Of a stretch of 9,569 nucleotides of DNA, positions 1 to 5,917 are shown one piece after another. The DNA comes from Calditrichota bacterium (GTDB lineage Bacteria > Zhuqueibacterota > Zhuqueibacteria > Residuimicrobiales > Krinioviventaceae). Position 1 is the stretch's first letter. Each line of letters opens with the position of its first letter. The position numbers and the translations under genes are program-made. The notes beneath the pieces are model-generated. The model ran no database searches. It was given only the letters and a program-made list of their open reading frames with translations, and was not told where the DNA came from. The DNA is taken from assembly GCA_003818595.1 (NCBI GenBank), contig RPQV01000089.1:1-9569 (forward strand), given 5' to 3'.

Positions 1-18
1 ATGGGATAATAAAAGCAG

Positions 19-52
19 TGGTTATGGGCGGCAACCCCGGGGTCTGTCAAAC
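19..52 (-). repeat. Dispersed GC-rich palindromic repeat, copy 1 (edge-truncated)
   Basis: Read on the minus strand, this is a 34-base exact match to 3258-3291. It starts GTTTGACAGACC, contains the self-complementary core ACCCCGGGGT (34-43 here), and ends GCCGCCCATAACCA. Beyond the exact match, the minus-strand sequence toward position 1 (CTGCTTTTATTATCCCAT) resembles the T-rich, CCCAT-containing spacer that follows copy 2. A second inverted arm may therefore lie just outside the window. The copy lies downstream of the stop codon of the VIT-protein gene, where it could also act as a transcript-end hairpin. The match is seen directly; membership in a genome-wide family is inferred. Confidence 0.85.
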
Positions 53-109
53 GCAAGCATTAACTTCGCACAAAGTTACACAGAGGGGCGTCTTATCGTG
101 CCTTGGTAT

Positions 110-2248
110 CTACTTCATCAGCAAAAGCTTGAGCGATTGTTGTTGCCCTGCCGTTCTCACGACGAAAAAATAAGTGCCGCTGGAAACATCCCCGCCAAAC
201 TCATCAGTTCCATCCCACAGAAAAGTAAATCTTTTTTCATCATGTGATTCTGTCGGCTGAAATGTGCGAACCACCTGCCCAAGGACATTATATATTTCAA
301 ACTTTATATCACGGGAATTAAAAGTGTCTGCAAGCTTTATTTCAATTCTCGTGTGCGTGTTGAAGGGATTCGGAAACGCCTGAAAAAGCGTGTCCGCCTC
401 CGCATCCTGCAAAGCGGTTGTGTTGCTTAATAAACTGCTTTCGTCCATGCAGTCATAGCACACTTTGCCGCCTCTGGCGGGCTCCAGGCAAAGGAACGCG
501 GTGTAAATTGAAAGCACGCGCGAAGCTACGCTTTTCGCGACAATTTCGCTGACGATGTCGTTATATTGGGGTTCGCGCTCCAATTCGGCGATATATTGTC
601 CCGTCCACATTTCCCGCACCAGCGCATCACCATCCCAAATGTCTTCCTGGTCAATTTCAACGTTTTTTGAAAAAGTATCGGTGTTAAATTCACCCGCAGT
701 TTGAATCGTGAAAGTGGGTCCGCCTTTGAATTTTCCGATCTGAAGAATCGGCGAATTGAGGTACATCGTTTGAGATTCACCATTGAGTGTATATCGCGCA
801 AAAGTAAATCCGTCTGAAACAGTTGGGTGGAGATCGAATGATTTGATAAAACTGCCCATTTTTTTCATAATATCGTCGCCGATCTGCGGGAATGATTGGC
901 CGCGTCGTACATTTAAATAATTCCCCTTGTACATTTTCGAGAGATTCAGATAAAGATAATCATTCCCGGCATAGTATTGTCCGCCAATGTAATCGTAATT
1001 ATTGTTATTATCCTGAAAGTCAACGATATGGATGGGAAGAATTGACTCCATCATTGTATGAATATCACGAACAAGTGCATTCGCTGATTCATAAGTACGG
1101 AATTGATCCGTATTGGCAAAAAGCAGTAAAAGGCCATCGCCGCCATTTGCTTTGATAAAATTGATGCTCGCTTGAAACAGCAACGGCAGGCTACTGTAAT
1201 CTCCAAAGGATTTATTCTTGAGGGTGCTTATAGAGTTTTCGATATTTTGCTTTGTGGCAGGCACCCAAGTATCCAATAGCTTGTTGGCCGTGAGATTTGC
1301 ATAGAAAATATTGAACTCATCATTGTCGGTTAGATTGGTGAGCATGAGAGATTTGATGGTATCGAGCACCTGCTGTTTGCTGTAAGTGCTGTTTCCCGTT
1401 TGATAATCTAATAGAATGGCTACTTTGCGCTTCGCCTGCAGGTTCAGCACCTCAGTCGGCAGAAAAGCCAGTTGATAAAAATTATCATCAATGCCTTTTA
1501 CGGCATTCAAATAAATACCTTCCTTCAGGGGAGAATCAACCATAAAATGAAGCGTTGTATTCAATGCTGCGGAAGGCAGCGAAGCGCTTTGATAATTGCC
1601 GAAAATGTTATCTGTTTTGTTTTTAAAAAAGGTGTTTGGAAATTCTAAAAGCTGCGGATTCTTCCATTCTTCATCCATCCAGCTGAAAATCGTAAACTTG
1701 CTCACCGGCGTCGCCGAGGCCTGCAACAAGTCAATCGGCACCGGCGCAATGACATTTGTTGCGCTCCATTGCGTCGGTACGAGGTAGGTTAATTTCACTT
1801 TTCTCGATTGGTTTCCGGCCATAGGGAAAATGCGAAGCTCGTAATAATCGTTATAGCGTTTGTACAAAATTGATGGATCCCTCCGCCGCTTTACGATGTC
1901 TTCATAAATTGATGCGGCTGTCCATTTATCCATGATTTCGCCTTGAATGATTTCTCCTTCGATCCACAACCACGAATCGTGGACGATGGATCCGGCAGGC
2001 AGCGAAAAATTAAATGTAACTTCAAGAGAATCTGTCGGATTAAAATTGAGATTTCGTGCGGAGAAAGTGAGGTAGAGTCCGCATTCCATGAACAAACCCT
2101 TTGGCTTGATTGAAATGACGGCCTCCTCGATCGTTCCGGTGCCTCCACCCCAGCTACGGGGATCTTGGACATAGAGATAGGCATACGAAAACAATGAACT
2201 CGTCGCAGCCAGAATAAAAAGCACGAGTGTGTACAGTTTGTTTTTCAT
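110..2248 (-). CDS. Secreted VIT/VWA-type surface protein with C-terminal FlgD-like/type IX sorting domain
   Basis: Start chosen at 2248 (MKNKLYTL...). A strong AAGGAGG (2254-2260, minus strand) lies 5 bases upstream, and a signal peptide begins exactly there: K-rich n-region, hydrophobic core, likely cleavage near residue 23 after SYA. The frame opens 13 codons earlier but without such support. The 712-residue product has a VIT-like domain at about 47-160 (LTFSARNL..., VTFNFSLPAGSIVHDSWLWIEG, then the K-x-A-S-IYEDIVKRRRDPSIL stretch typical of VIT proteins). A VWA-like fold follows at about 274-420. The MIDAS position reads DYQTGNS instead of DxSxS, so metal-dependent adhesion is doubtful. 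The segment at 576-590 (SRVLSIYTAFLCLEP) matches the conserved 'S.YTafLaLEP' region that follows VIT-VWA modules. Residues 624-712 (FPNPFN, IYNVLGQVV, WDGTDEFGGDVSSGTYFF) form the FlgD-like/T9SS type A C-terminal domain for outer-membrane export and anchoring. The exact role is unknown; a cell-surface or envelope function is inferred. Confidence 0.88.
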   Translation of the reverse strand: MKNKLYTLVLFILAATSSLFSYAYLYVQDPRSWGGGTGTIEEAVISIKPKGLFMECGLYLTFSARNLNFNPTDSLEVTFNFSLPAGSIVHDSWLWIEGEIIQGEIMDKWTAASIYEDIVKRRRDPSILYKRYNDYYELRIFPMAGNQSRKVKLTYLVPTQWSATNVIAPVPIDLLQASATPVSKFTIFSWMDEEWKNPQLLEFPNTFFKNKTDNIFGNYQSASLPSAALNTTLHFMVDSPLKEGIYLNAVKGIDDNFYQLAFLPTEVLNLQAKRKVAILLDYQTGNSTYSKQQVLDTIKSLMLTNLTDNDEFNIFYANLTANKLLDTWVPATKQNIENSISTLKNKSFGDYSSLPLLFQASINFIKANGGDGLLLLFANTDQFRTYESANALVRDIHTMMESILPIHIVDFQDNNNNYDYIGGQYYAGNDYLYLNLSKMYKGNYLNVRRGQSFPQIGDDIMKKMGSFIKSFDLHPTVSDGFTFARYTLNGESQTMYLNSPILQIGKFKGGPTFTIQTAGEFNTDTFSKNVEIDQEDIWDGDALVREMWTGQYIAELEREPQYNDIVSEIVAKSVASRVLSIYTAFLCLEPARGGKVCYDCMDESSLLSNTTALQDAEADTLFQAFPNPFNTHTRIEIKLADTFNSRDIKFEIYNVLGQVVRTFQPTESHDEKRFTFLWDGTDEFGGDVSSGTYFFVVRTAGQQQSLKLLLMK

Positions 2249-2303
2249 GACAGCCTCCTTTATTTGATCGGTTTCAACCAATATCAATCAAAGCCAATGC
2301 CAA

Positions 2304-2332
2304 AATATAACGAGTGGACAACTCATTGAAAA
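2304..2332 (-). promoter_or_regulatory. Candidate promoter for the VIT-protein gene
   Basis: On the minus strand, TTTTCA (2327-2332) is followed after 17 bases by TATATT (2304-2309), about 55 bases upstream of the start codon. The -35 is weak (4/6) and the -10 good (5/6) against the sigma70 consensus. The -35 overlaps that of the opposing candidate promoter at 2326-2355. FCB bacteria may use a different -33/-7 consensus, so this is tentative. Confidence 0.3.
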
Positions 2333-2355
2333 ACAATAATCTAATGTTTTATATT
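2326..2355 (+). promoter_or_regulatory. Candidate promoter toward the carbonic anhydrase gene
   Basis: TTGAAA (2326-2331) and TATATT (2350-2355) are separated by 18 bases and directed toward can. The predicted transcript would start near 2362. It would also carry the small reading frame at 2375-2584. The -35 box shares bases with the opposing candidate promoter of the minus-strand gene. Confidence 0.35.
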
Positions 2356-2374
2356 CGCACAACGGTTTTTTAAA

Positions 2375-2584
2375 ATGCTAATTTTATGCATGGGATGTGA
2401 AAAAAATGCACTGTCTATGAATAATTTGAGCAATTTGCGTCAATCGTTGATTCTGCCCTGGAAATGGCCGGCGAGGCTCTGCTTTGCGCCTGATGAACTG
2501 ATGGAAAAAGTTGTTGACGCGGATTTTAAAAATCTTCATATTTATCTTGCAGGACTGACCAGCGCGGAAAGGCTCGACTCGTGA
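2375..2584 (+). CDS. Possible small protein overlapping the start of can (uncertain)
   Basis: This is a 69-codon open frame directly ahead of can. Its TGA stop (2582-2584) overlaps the GTG start of can (2581) in a GTGA arrangement typical of translationally coupled genes. In-frame ATGs occur at 2375, 2390 and 2417; none has a clear ribosome binding site. The product is a mixed soluble-looking sequence (for example PWKWPARLCFAPDELMEKVVDADFK split across residues 28-52) with no family I recognise. It could equally be a fortuitous open frame in the leader of can or a decayed gene. The coupling geometry is the only real support. Confidence 0.25.
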   Translation: MLILCMGCEKNALSMNNLSNLRQSLILPWKWPARLCFAPDELMEKVVDADFKNLHIYLAGLTSAERLDS

Positions 2585-3207
2585 AAATTCTTCCCCATCT
2601 ATTCGAAAACAATCATCAATGGTCCTCCCGAATGACTCGGGAAGACCCAACGTTTTTTCAAAAGTTGACCCGACAACAAACGCCCGAGTACCTCTGGATC
2701 GGGTGCACGGACAGTCGTGTCCCGGCCAATGAAATAGTGGGACTGCTTCCCGGCGAGATCTTTGTCCATCGGAACGTTGCGAATCTTGTCGTTCACTCGG
2801 ACATGAATTGTCTTTCAGTGATTCAATATGCCGTAGAGGTTTTGAAGACGAAACACATCATCGTATGCGGGCACTATGGCTGCGGCGGAGTCAAGGCGGC
2901 GATGGATAATCGCGCTCATGGGCTTATCGATAATTGGCTGGGTCATATACGGGACATCTATCGAAAGCGGCGGGAAGAACTGGCGGCTGTGACCGATGAA
3001 GACGAGCGGATGGATCGTCTCTGTGAGCTCAATGTCGCGGAGCAGGTGGTTAATGTCGGCAACACGACGCCGGTGCAGGAGGCGTGGAAAAGAGGACAAC
3101 CACTGATCCTCCATGGCTGGATTTACAGCATTGCGAACGGACTGCTTAAAGATCTGGGTTTTTCCGTCTCATCACAACAGGAGTTGAAGCAATTAGAAGC
3201 AGATTGA
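2581..3207 (+). CDS. can: Beta-class carbonic anhydrase (E. coli Can-like)
   Basis: Catalyses reversible hydration of CO2 to bicarbonate in the cytoplasm, supplying bicarbonate to carboxylases. The 208-residue product is close to E. coli Can in length and reads along it almost without gaps. Zinc ligands are visible as Cys42 and Asp44 (GCTDSR), then His98 and Cys101 (CGHYGCGG); Asp44-Arg46 form the catalytic dyad. Trp39, Arg64 (VHRNVAN) and Tyr182 (HGWIY) match the bicarbonate-binding non-catalytic pocket known from the allosterically regulated type II beta enzymes, so pH and bicarbonate control is likely. The start is GTG at 2581: GGAAAGG (2566-2572) is suitably spaced, and the following MKILPHLFENN aligns with the E. 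coli N-terminus (MKDIDTLISNN). The GTG overlaps the stop of an upstream small open frame. No bicarbonate transporter is next to it. Confidence 0.97.
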   Translation: MKILPHLFENNHQWSSRMTREDPTFFQKLTRQQTPEYLWIGCTDSRVPANEIVGLLPGEIFVHRNVANLVVHSDMNCLSVIQYAVEVLKTKHIIVCGHYGCGGVKAAMDNRAHGLIDNWLGHIRDIYRKRREELAAVTDEDERMDRLCELNVAEQVVNVGNTTPVQEAWKRGQPLILHGWIYSIANGLLKDLGFSVSSQQELKQLEAD

Positions 3208-3257
3208 GTGAACCGCCGCTTAGAGTTATCGGCGAACCTGTTAAAGGGACTGCAGAA

Positions 3258-3291
3258 GTTTGACAGACCCCGGGGTTGCCGCCCATAACCA
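3258..3291 (+). repeat. Dispersed GC-rich palindromic repeat, copy 2 (left arm)
   Basis: This is a 34-base exact counterpart, in inverted orientation, of 19-52. It begins GTTTGACAGACC and ends CCCATAACCA. The core ACCCCGGGGT (3267-3276) is self-complementary. Bases 3266-3283 are also the exact reverse complement of 3316-3333, so this arm pairs with the arm downstream. It lies 50 bases after the can stop codon. Confidence 0.9.
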
Positions 3292-3333
3292 TAGTCTTTT
3301 TCCCATGTTTGTGAAGGCGGCAACCCCGGGGTC
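3266..3333 (+). repeat. Hairpin-forming inverted repeat (paired arms of the dispersed repeat)
   Basis: GACCCCGGGGTTGCCGCC (3266-3283) and its perfect reverse complement (3316-3333) form an 18-bp GC-rich stem around a 32-base spacer. The spacer contains CTTTTTCCCATG. Paired REP-like arms of this design are known as bacterial interspersed mosaic or RAYT-mobilised elements; that assignment here is inferred. As it follows can, it could also stop or stabilise that transcript. A smaller hairpin with a 6-bp stem (GAAGAG/CTCTTC, 3336-3341 and 3346-3351) lies immediately after it. Confidence 0.85.
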
Positions 3334-3397
3334 GGGAAGAGAAAGCTCTTCTTGGTCTTTCTGCAAAATTTTGGGGGGTAGCCTGATGTTCAGCCTC

Positions 3398-3426
3398 TTG
3401 ACATTGAACTGCACATGTCATATTTT
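3398..3426 (+). promoter_or_regulatory. Sigma70-type promoter with internal palindrome
   Basis: TTGACA (3398-3403, consensus -35) and TATTTT (3421-3426) are separated by exactly 17 bases. The predicted start of transcription near 3433 gives a leader of about 34 bases to the ATG at 3467. A 6-bp inverted repeat, TGACAT (3399-3404) and ATGTCA (3415-3420) with a 10-base centre, fills the space between the two boxes. It is a plausible repressor site. Confidence 0.65.
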
Positions 3427-3466
3427 GTGAGATGATCAAGTCATTCACGAACAACGAAAGAGAAAA

Positions 3467-4039
3467 ATGAAAATAGAGGAAGTTAAGAATCATCTGGCAA
3501 ATCATTCACCTGAAAAGTTAAAGCTTGCGATTATCGAAATCTATCGAGCGATTCCCAAATCAATCAAAGAGTCCAAGGAAATTGATTCCATCATCATAAA
3601 TCCTGATAAATTTGTTCAAGGCAGAAAAGGTGCAAAAAAGCCGCAAGCCCCAGATATCGAACTGTTAAGAATTGACGCCGAGGCTTTTATCGAATTCGCT
3701 AGGAATGAATTATATTTTATTCCCAATCAATTCGTCTCGAAAAAAGAGCGTTCCCAATGGCGATTTATTGTCAAACGATTATACAAAGAATTATCCCTTT
3801 CTTCACAAGTCGAATCCAATTTGTCGCCGGCCGTAGAATTGCTGGAAAAACTGTATAACCTGCTCTGTTATTCCTGCAGCTATACAATTTTTAACAGCTA
3901 TGATTCTTTCGAGTCAATCGGCGTCGAACAAACAGAATTTTTCAATCGAGTGCTTTTTCTCAAATATCAAATTGAACCTAAAAGAGCATTTATTAGCAAT
4001 GCTCTCAAGTTAATGATGCATAATAGTCTTAATAGGTAA
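3467..4039 (+). CDS. Helical protein of unknown function (N-terminal segment)
   Basis: The 190-residue product has no signal peptide or membrane segment, so it is probably cytoplasmic and mostly alpha-helical. The N-terminus (residues 1-50) has a repeated amphipathic pattern: VKNHLANHSPEKLKLAIIEIY followed by IPKSIKE. It only loosely recalls DUF6155-like proteins of the Bacteroidota; I do not claim that family. A basic KGAKKP patch lies near 54-60. The ATG is preceded by a purine-rich GAAAGAG and a good promoter at 3398-3426. The frame ends in TAA at 4037-4039. The same frame then stays open to 4498, so this may be only the first part of a 343-codon gene interrupted by one stop. Confidence 0.65.
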   Translation: MKIEEVKNHLANHSPEKLKLAIIEIYRAIPKSIKESKEIDSIIINPDKFVQGRKGAKKPQAPDIELLRIDAEAFIEFARNELYFIPNQFVSKKERSQWRFIVKRLYKELSLSSQVESNLSPAVELLEKLYNLLCYSCSYTIFNSYDSFESIGVEQTEFFNRVLFLKYQIEPKRAFISNALKLMMHNSLNR

Positions 4040-4093
4040 ACACTCTATTCAAATCTCATTCAAGTTATCCTCTCCTTTTGCAGGTCAATAGAC

Positions 4094-4498
4094 ATGCTGG
4101 AGATGGCGCTTGAAGAAAACAGCAAGCTTTTGCAGCTCGAAAAGGCAAGTCTGAATCCCAAAGCAAAGGACAAATACTCGCAATACGACATCGTGACCAA
4201 TATTAACAATCTGACAGAGTTTGGTTTTTTATGTTATGTCAAAATGTTCGAAATGGACAACGCTATAACTTTTTTTCAACAGAATTACATCGAGTCGGAC
4301 AAAGAAATATCACTTTATATTTTATTGAGGCTTTTGTTTTCTTTAAATCATAAAGAGCACTTTCTACGAGAGTACGAGGCCGCAGTCAAGGATGGTGTGA
4401 AACCTCGTGATGAACTTGTCAAGACGTACAAATTCACCAAAGAGACGGGTCAGTTGCCGGAATACTTTGGCTGGTTTGGGAAAAAACCCGCCGGCTGA
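4094..4498 (+). CDS. Helical protein of unknown function (probable C-terminal segment of the preceding gene)
   Basis: This is a 134-residue helical, charged product with no recognised family. It is in the same frame as the 3467-4039 gene, and the frame is open back to 4040, immediately after that gene's TAA. The 18 codons between (TLYSNLIQVILSFCRSID) read as a normal amphipathic helix continuing into MLEMALEEN. The ATG at 4094 has only a poor ribosome binding site (AGG at 4083-4085), which weakens the case for an independent gene. The simplest reading is that it is the 3' half of one helical-repeat protein cut by a nonsense change or sequencing error. Independent or re-initiated translation is the alternative. 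The last residues (EYFGWFGKKPAG) are aromatic and basic. Confidence 0.5.
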   Translation: MLEMALEENSKLLQLEKASLNPKAKDKYSQYDIVTNINNLTEFGFLCYVKMFEMDNAITFFQQNYIESDKEISLYILLRLLFSLNHKEHFLREYEAAVKDGVKPRDELVKTYKFTKETGQLPEYFGWFGKKPAG

Positions 4499-4548
4499 GA
4501 TTTCCATCCAGCCATTAAGAATGTAAAGATATTTACTCAACTTTGCCC

Positions 4549-4577
4549 TTGCCTTTCGTTGTCAGTTATCGTATTAT
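4549..4577 (+). promoter_or_regulatory. Candidate promoter for the response regulator gene
   Basis: TTGCCT (4549-4554) and TATTAT (4572-4577) are separated by 17 bases. They would give a leader of roughly 73 bases ahead of the ATG at 4657. The leader contains an 11-residue open frame at 4602-4637 without a convincing ribosome binding site. Confidence 0.45.
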
Positions 4578-4656
4578 AAATCAAAGAGGTATTGTCATCG
4601 CATGAAGGGGAAATATCGATGGCATGTCTCATTGTGATGTTCAGAGGTAATCTTGA

Positions 4657-5325
4657 ATGAACAAGAATATTCATGTTTTTATTGTTGACGATAATCGTTT
4701 GCTGCGCGAGGGTCTGGTTTCCATGTTGGCCGAGCAGGAAGACCTCGTTGTTGTCGGAGCCGCAGCCAACGGCCGCCTGGCTTTGGAAAAGATTATAGAA
4801 TTGCGTCCGGAAGTGGCGCTCATCGATATTGGCATGCCCGGCAAGGATGGAATCGAGGTGACCCAGGCACTGCACAAAGAGGCGCCGGAAGTCAAAGTGA
4901 TCATTCTCGGAATGATCGACTTGACCGATGAAATCATGGCATGCATAGAAGCCGGCGCAGCCGGATATGTTTTAAAAGAAGCCTCTTTCACTTATCTGGT
5001 CGAAACCATTCGATCGGCAGATCGCGGTGAATCGTTTTGTTCTCCGCGCATGGCAGCTTCATTGTTCTCCCGCATCGCCGAGTTGGCCGTTGAACGTATG
5101 CCGAAGCTGTCAAAGAGTTCAGTCAGACTGACAGCCCGAGAGGTTGATATTATCAACTTGATTGCGGAAGGATTGGCCAATAAAGAAATTGCCCAGCGAC
5201 TTTTCATCGAAACCCAGACAGTAAAAAATCACATTCACAATATTCTCGACAAACTGCAACTGCATAACCGCCTCGAAGCCGTAGAATTCGCCCGCCAGAG
5301 GAATCTGCTTAAAAAGCAGCCATAA
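4657..5325 (+). CDS. NarL/FixJ-family response regulator (receiver + LuxR-type HTH)
   Basis: Cytoplasmic transcription factor of a two-component or one-component system, 222 residues. The receiver spans about 5-122: acidic pair Asp11-Asp12, phospho-acceptor Asp57 (ALIDIGMPGKDG) and Lys107 (GYVLKEA) are present. The switch Thr/Ser expected after beta-4 (as in VVxLT/S) is Gly85 (VIILGMID), which is unusual. The LuxR-type DNA-binding helix-turn-helix spans about 156-220 (LTAREVDIINLIAEGLANKEIAQRL split over 158-182, then TVKNHIHNILDKL). AGAGG (4643-4647), 9 bases before the ATG, supports the start. No sensor kinase gene is adjacent. The next gene is a degenerate receiver, and the gap between them holds candidate operator sequences. 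The regulon is unknown. Confidence 0.95.
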   Translation: MNKNIHVFIVDDNRLLREGLVSMLAEQEDLVVVGAAANGRLALEKIIELRPEVALIDIGMPGKDGIEVTQALHKEAPEVKVIILGMIDLTDEIMACIEAGAAGYVLKEASFTYLVETIRSADRGESFCSPRMAASLFSRIAELAVERMPKLSKSSVRLTAREVDIINLIAEGLANKEIAQRLFIETQTVKNHIHNILDKLQLHNRLEAVEFARQRNLLKKQP

Positions 5326-5344
5326 CACCACGATTTGCCTTTCT

Positions 5345-5363
5345 AAAGTACTGGTACTTTTTT
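5345..5363 (+). promoter_or_regulatory. Palindrome plus T-run: weak terminator or operator
   Basis: AAAGTAC (5345-5351), TG, GTACTTT (5354-5360) is a perfect 7-2-7 inverted repeat, followed by further T's to 5363. As RNA it folds with a CTGG tetraloop and a T-tail, like a weak intrinsic terminator for the regulator gene. As DNA it has the size and symmetry of a dimer site for a LuxR-type HTH protein. The sequence cannot decide between these. Confidence 0.4.
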
Positions 5364-5393
5364 CACCAGAATCCGACTCGTACCCATATTATC

Positions 5394-5413
5394 CTAGTCC
5401 TTTGTCTAGTCCT
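5394..5413 (+). repeat. Two direct repeats upstream of the pseudo-receiver promoter
   Basis: CTAGTCCT occurs at 5394-5401 and again at 5406-5413, a 12-base period, about 20-40 bases upstream of the -35 box at 5434. The position suits an activator site. The repeats are seen directly; function is inferred. Confidence 0.5.
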
Positions 5414-5433
5414 CTTTTGAACCTTCCGGTCTA

Positions 5434-5462
5434 TTGTATTTTCGCTCCTGATCGCCTATACT
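5434..5462 (+). promoter_or_regulatory. Candidate promoter giving a nearly leaderless transcript
   Basis: TTGTAT (5434-5439) and TATACT (5457-5462) are separated by 17 bases. The expected transcription start (about 5469) lies only about 3 bases from the ATG at 5472, and no ribosome binding site precedes that ATG. Leaderless translation of the pseudo-receiver gene fits both facts. Confidence 0.45.
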
Positions 5463-5471
5463 GTTTATGAA

Positions 5472-5870
5472 ATGAGACATAAGAATAATAAAATCAAATT
5501 AATTCTGGCGAGTCGACCTAAAATGCTTTCGGAAGTGATTAAAAGCATGGTGGAGCACCAGCCGGATATGGAGGTGGTCGGTGAAGTGCTTGATCCGATA
5601 GAACTCTTGATTGCTGTCAGGGAAATCATGGTGGACGTTGTTCTCATTGCCCCGATGAAGGATACCGGAGAGCCAAGAATATGCCGTCAATTGCTGACTG
5701 AAAACCCGATGCTGAAAATCATGACGTTTTCGGCAGAAGGTAAAGCTGCTTTTTTATACCAATCAGATTCCCCCACAATGCGCATCGACGAACCATCCGA
5801 ACATTCGATTCTCACGACCATCCGGAAAAGCATGCAACATATTGTTGATGATTCCCTGAGGACGGTCTGA
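5472..5870 (+). CDS. Stand-alone degenerate receiver (pseudo-receiver) protein
   Basis: The 132-residue product has the fold pattern of a response-regulator receiver and aligns by eye with the N-terminus of the preceding regulator: IKLILASRPKMLSEVIKSM against IHVFIVDDNRLLREGLVSM, then DMEVVGEVLDP and VDVVLIAPM. All phosphorylation residues are changed. The acidic pair is Ala13-Ser14 and the phospho-acceptor position is Ala60 (VLIAPMKDTG). The conserved Lys after beta-5 cannot be identified. There is no output domain. It probably acts, if at all, as a phosphorylation-independent partner, for example binding or sequestering the neighbouring regulator (inference). Start at 5472 is set by the receiver beginning about residue 8 and by the adjacent promoter; no ribosome binding site is visible. 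Duplication of the neighbour's receiver followed by decay is an alternative origin. Confidence 0.75.
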   Translation: MRHKNNKIKLILASRPKMLSEVIKSMVEHQPDMEVVGEVLDPIELLIAVREIMVDVVLIAPMKDTGEPRICRQLLTENPMLKIMTFSAEGKAAFLYQSDSPTMRIDEPSEHSILTTIRKSMQHIVDDSLRTV

Positions 5871-5917
5871 TATTTAAATCAAAATAATGAGTGTTATCAA
5901 ACGAACGGAGGCAACAA

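Noticed and set aside
61..78. Stem TAACTT / AAGTTA downstream of the VIT gene as a terminator
   Set aside because: Only a 6-bp AT-rich stem with no T-run on the minus strand; the GC-rich repeat at 19-52 is a better candidate for transcript end.
2384..2650. 88-codon minus-strand frame at the can start
   Set aside because: Lies opposite the can N-terminus, shows no family pattern and no ribosome binding site.
3214..3234. CGCCG / CGGCG hairpin right after can as terminator
   Set aside because: Five base pairs with an 11-base loop and no T-run.
5345..5360. NarL heptamer site in the 7-2-7 palindrome
   Set aside because: NarL sites read TACYYMT-N2-AKRRGTA; here the half-sites point the other way and do not fit the consensus, so only a generic dimer-site reading is kept.
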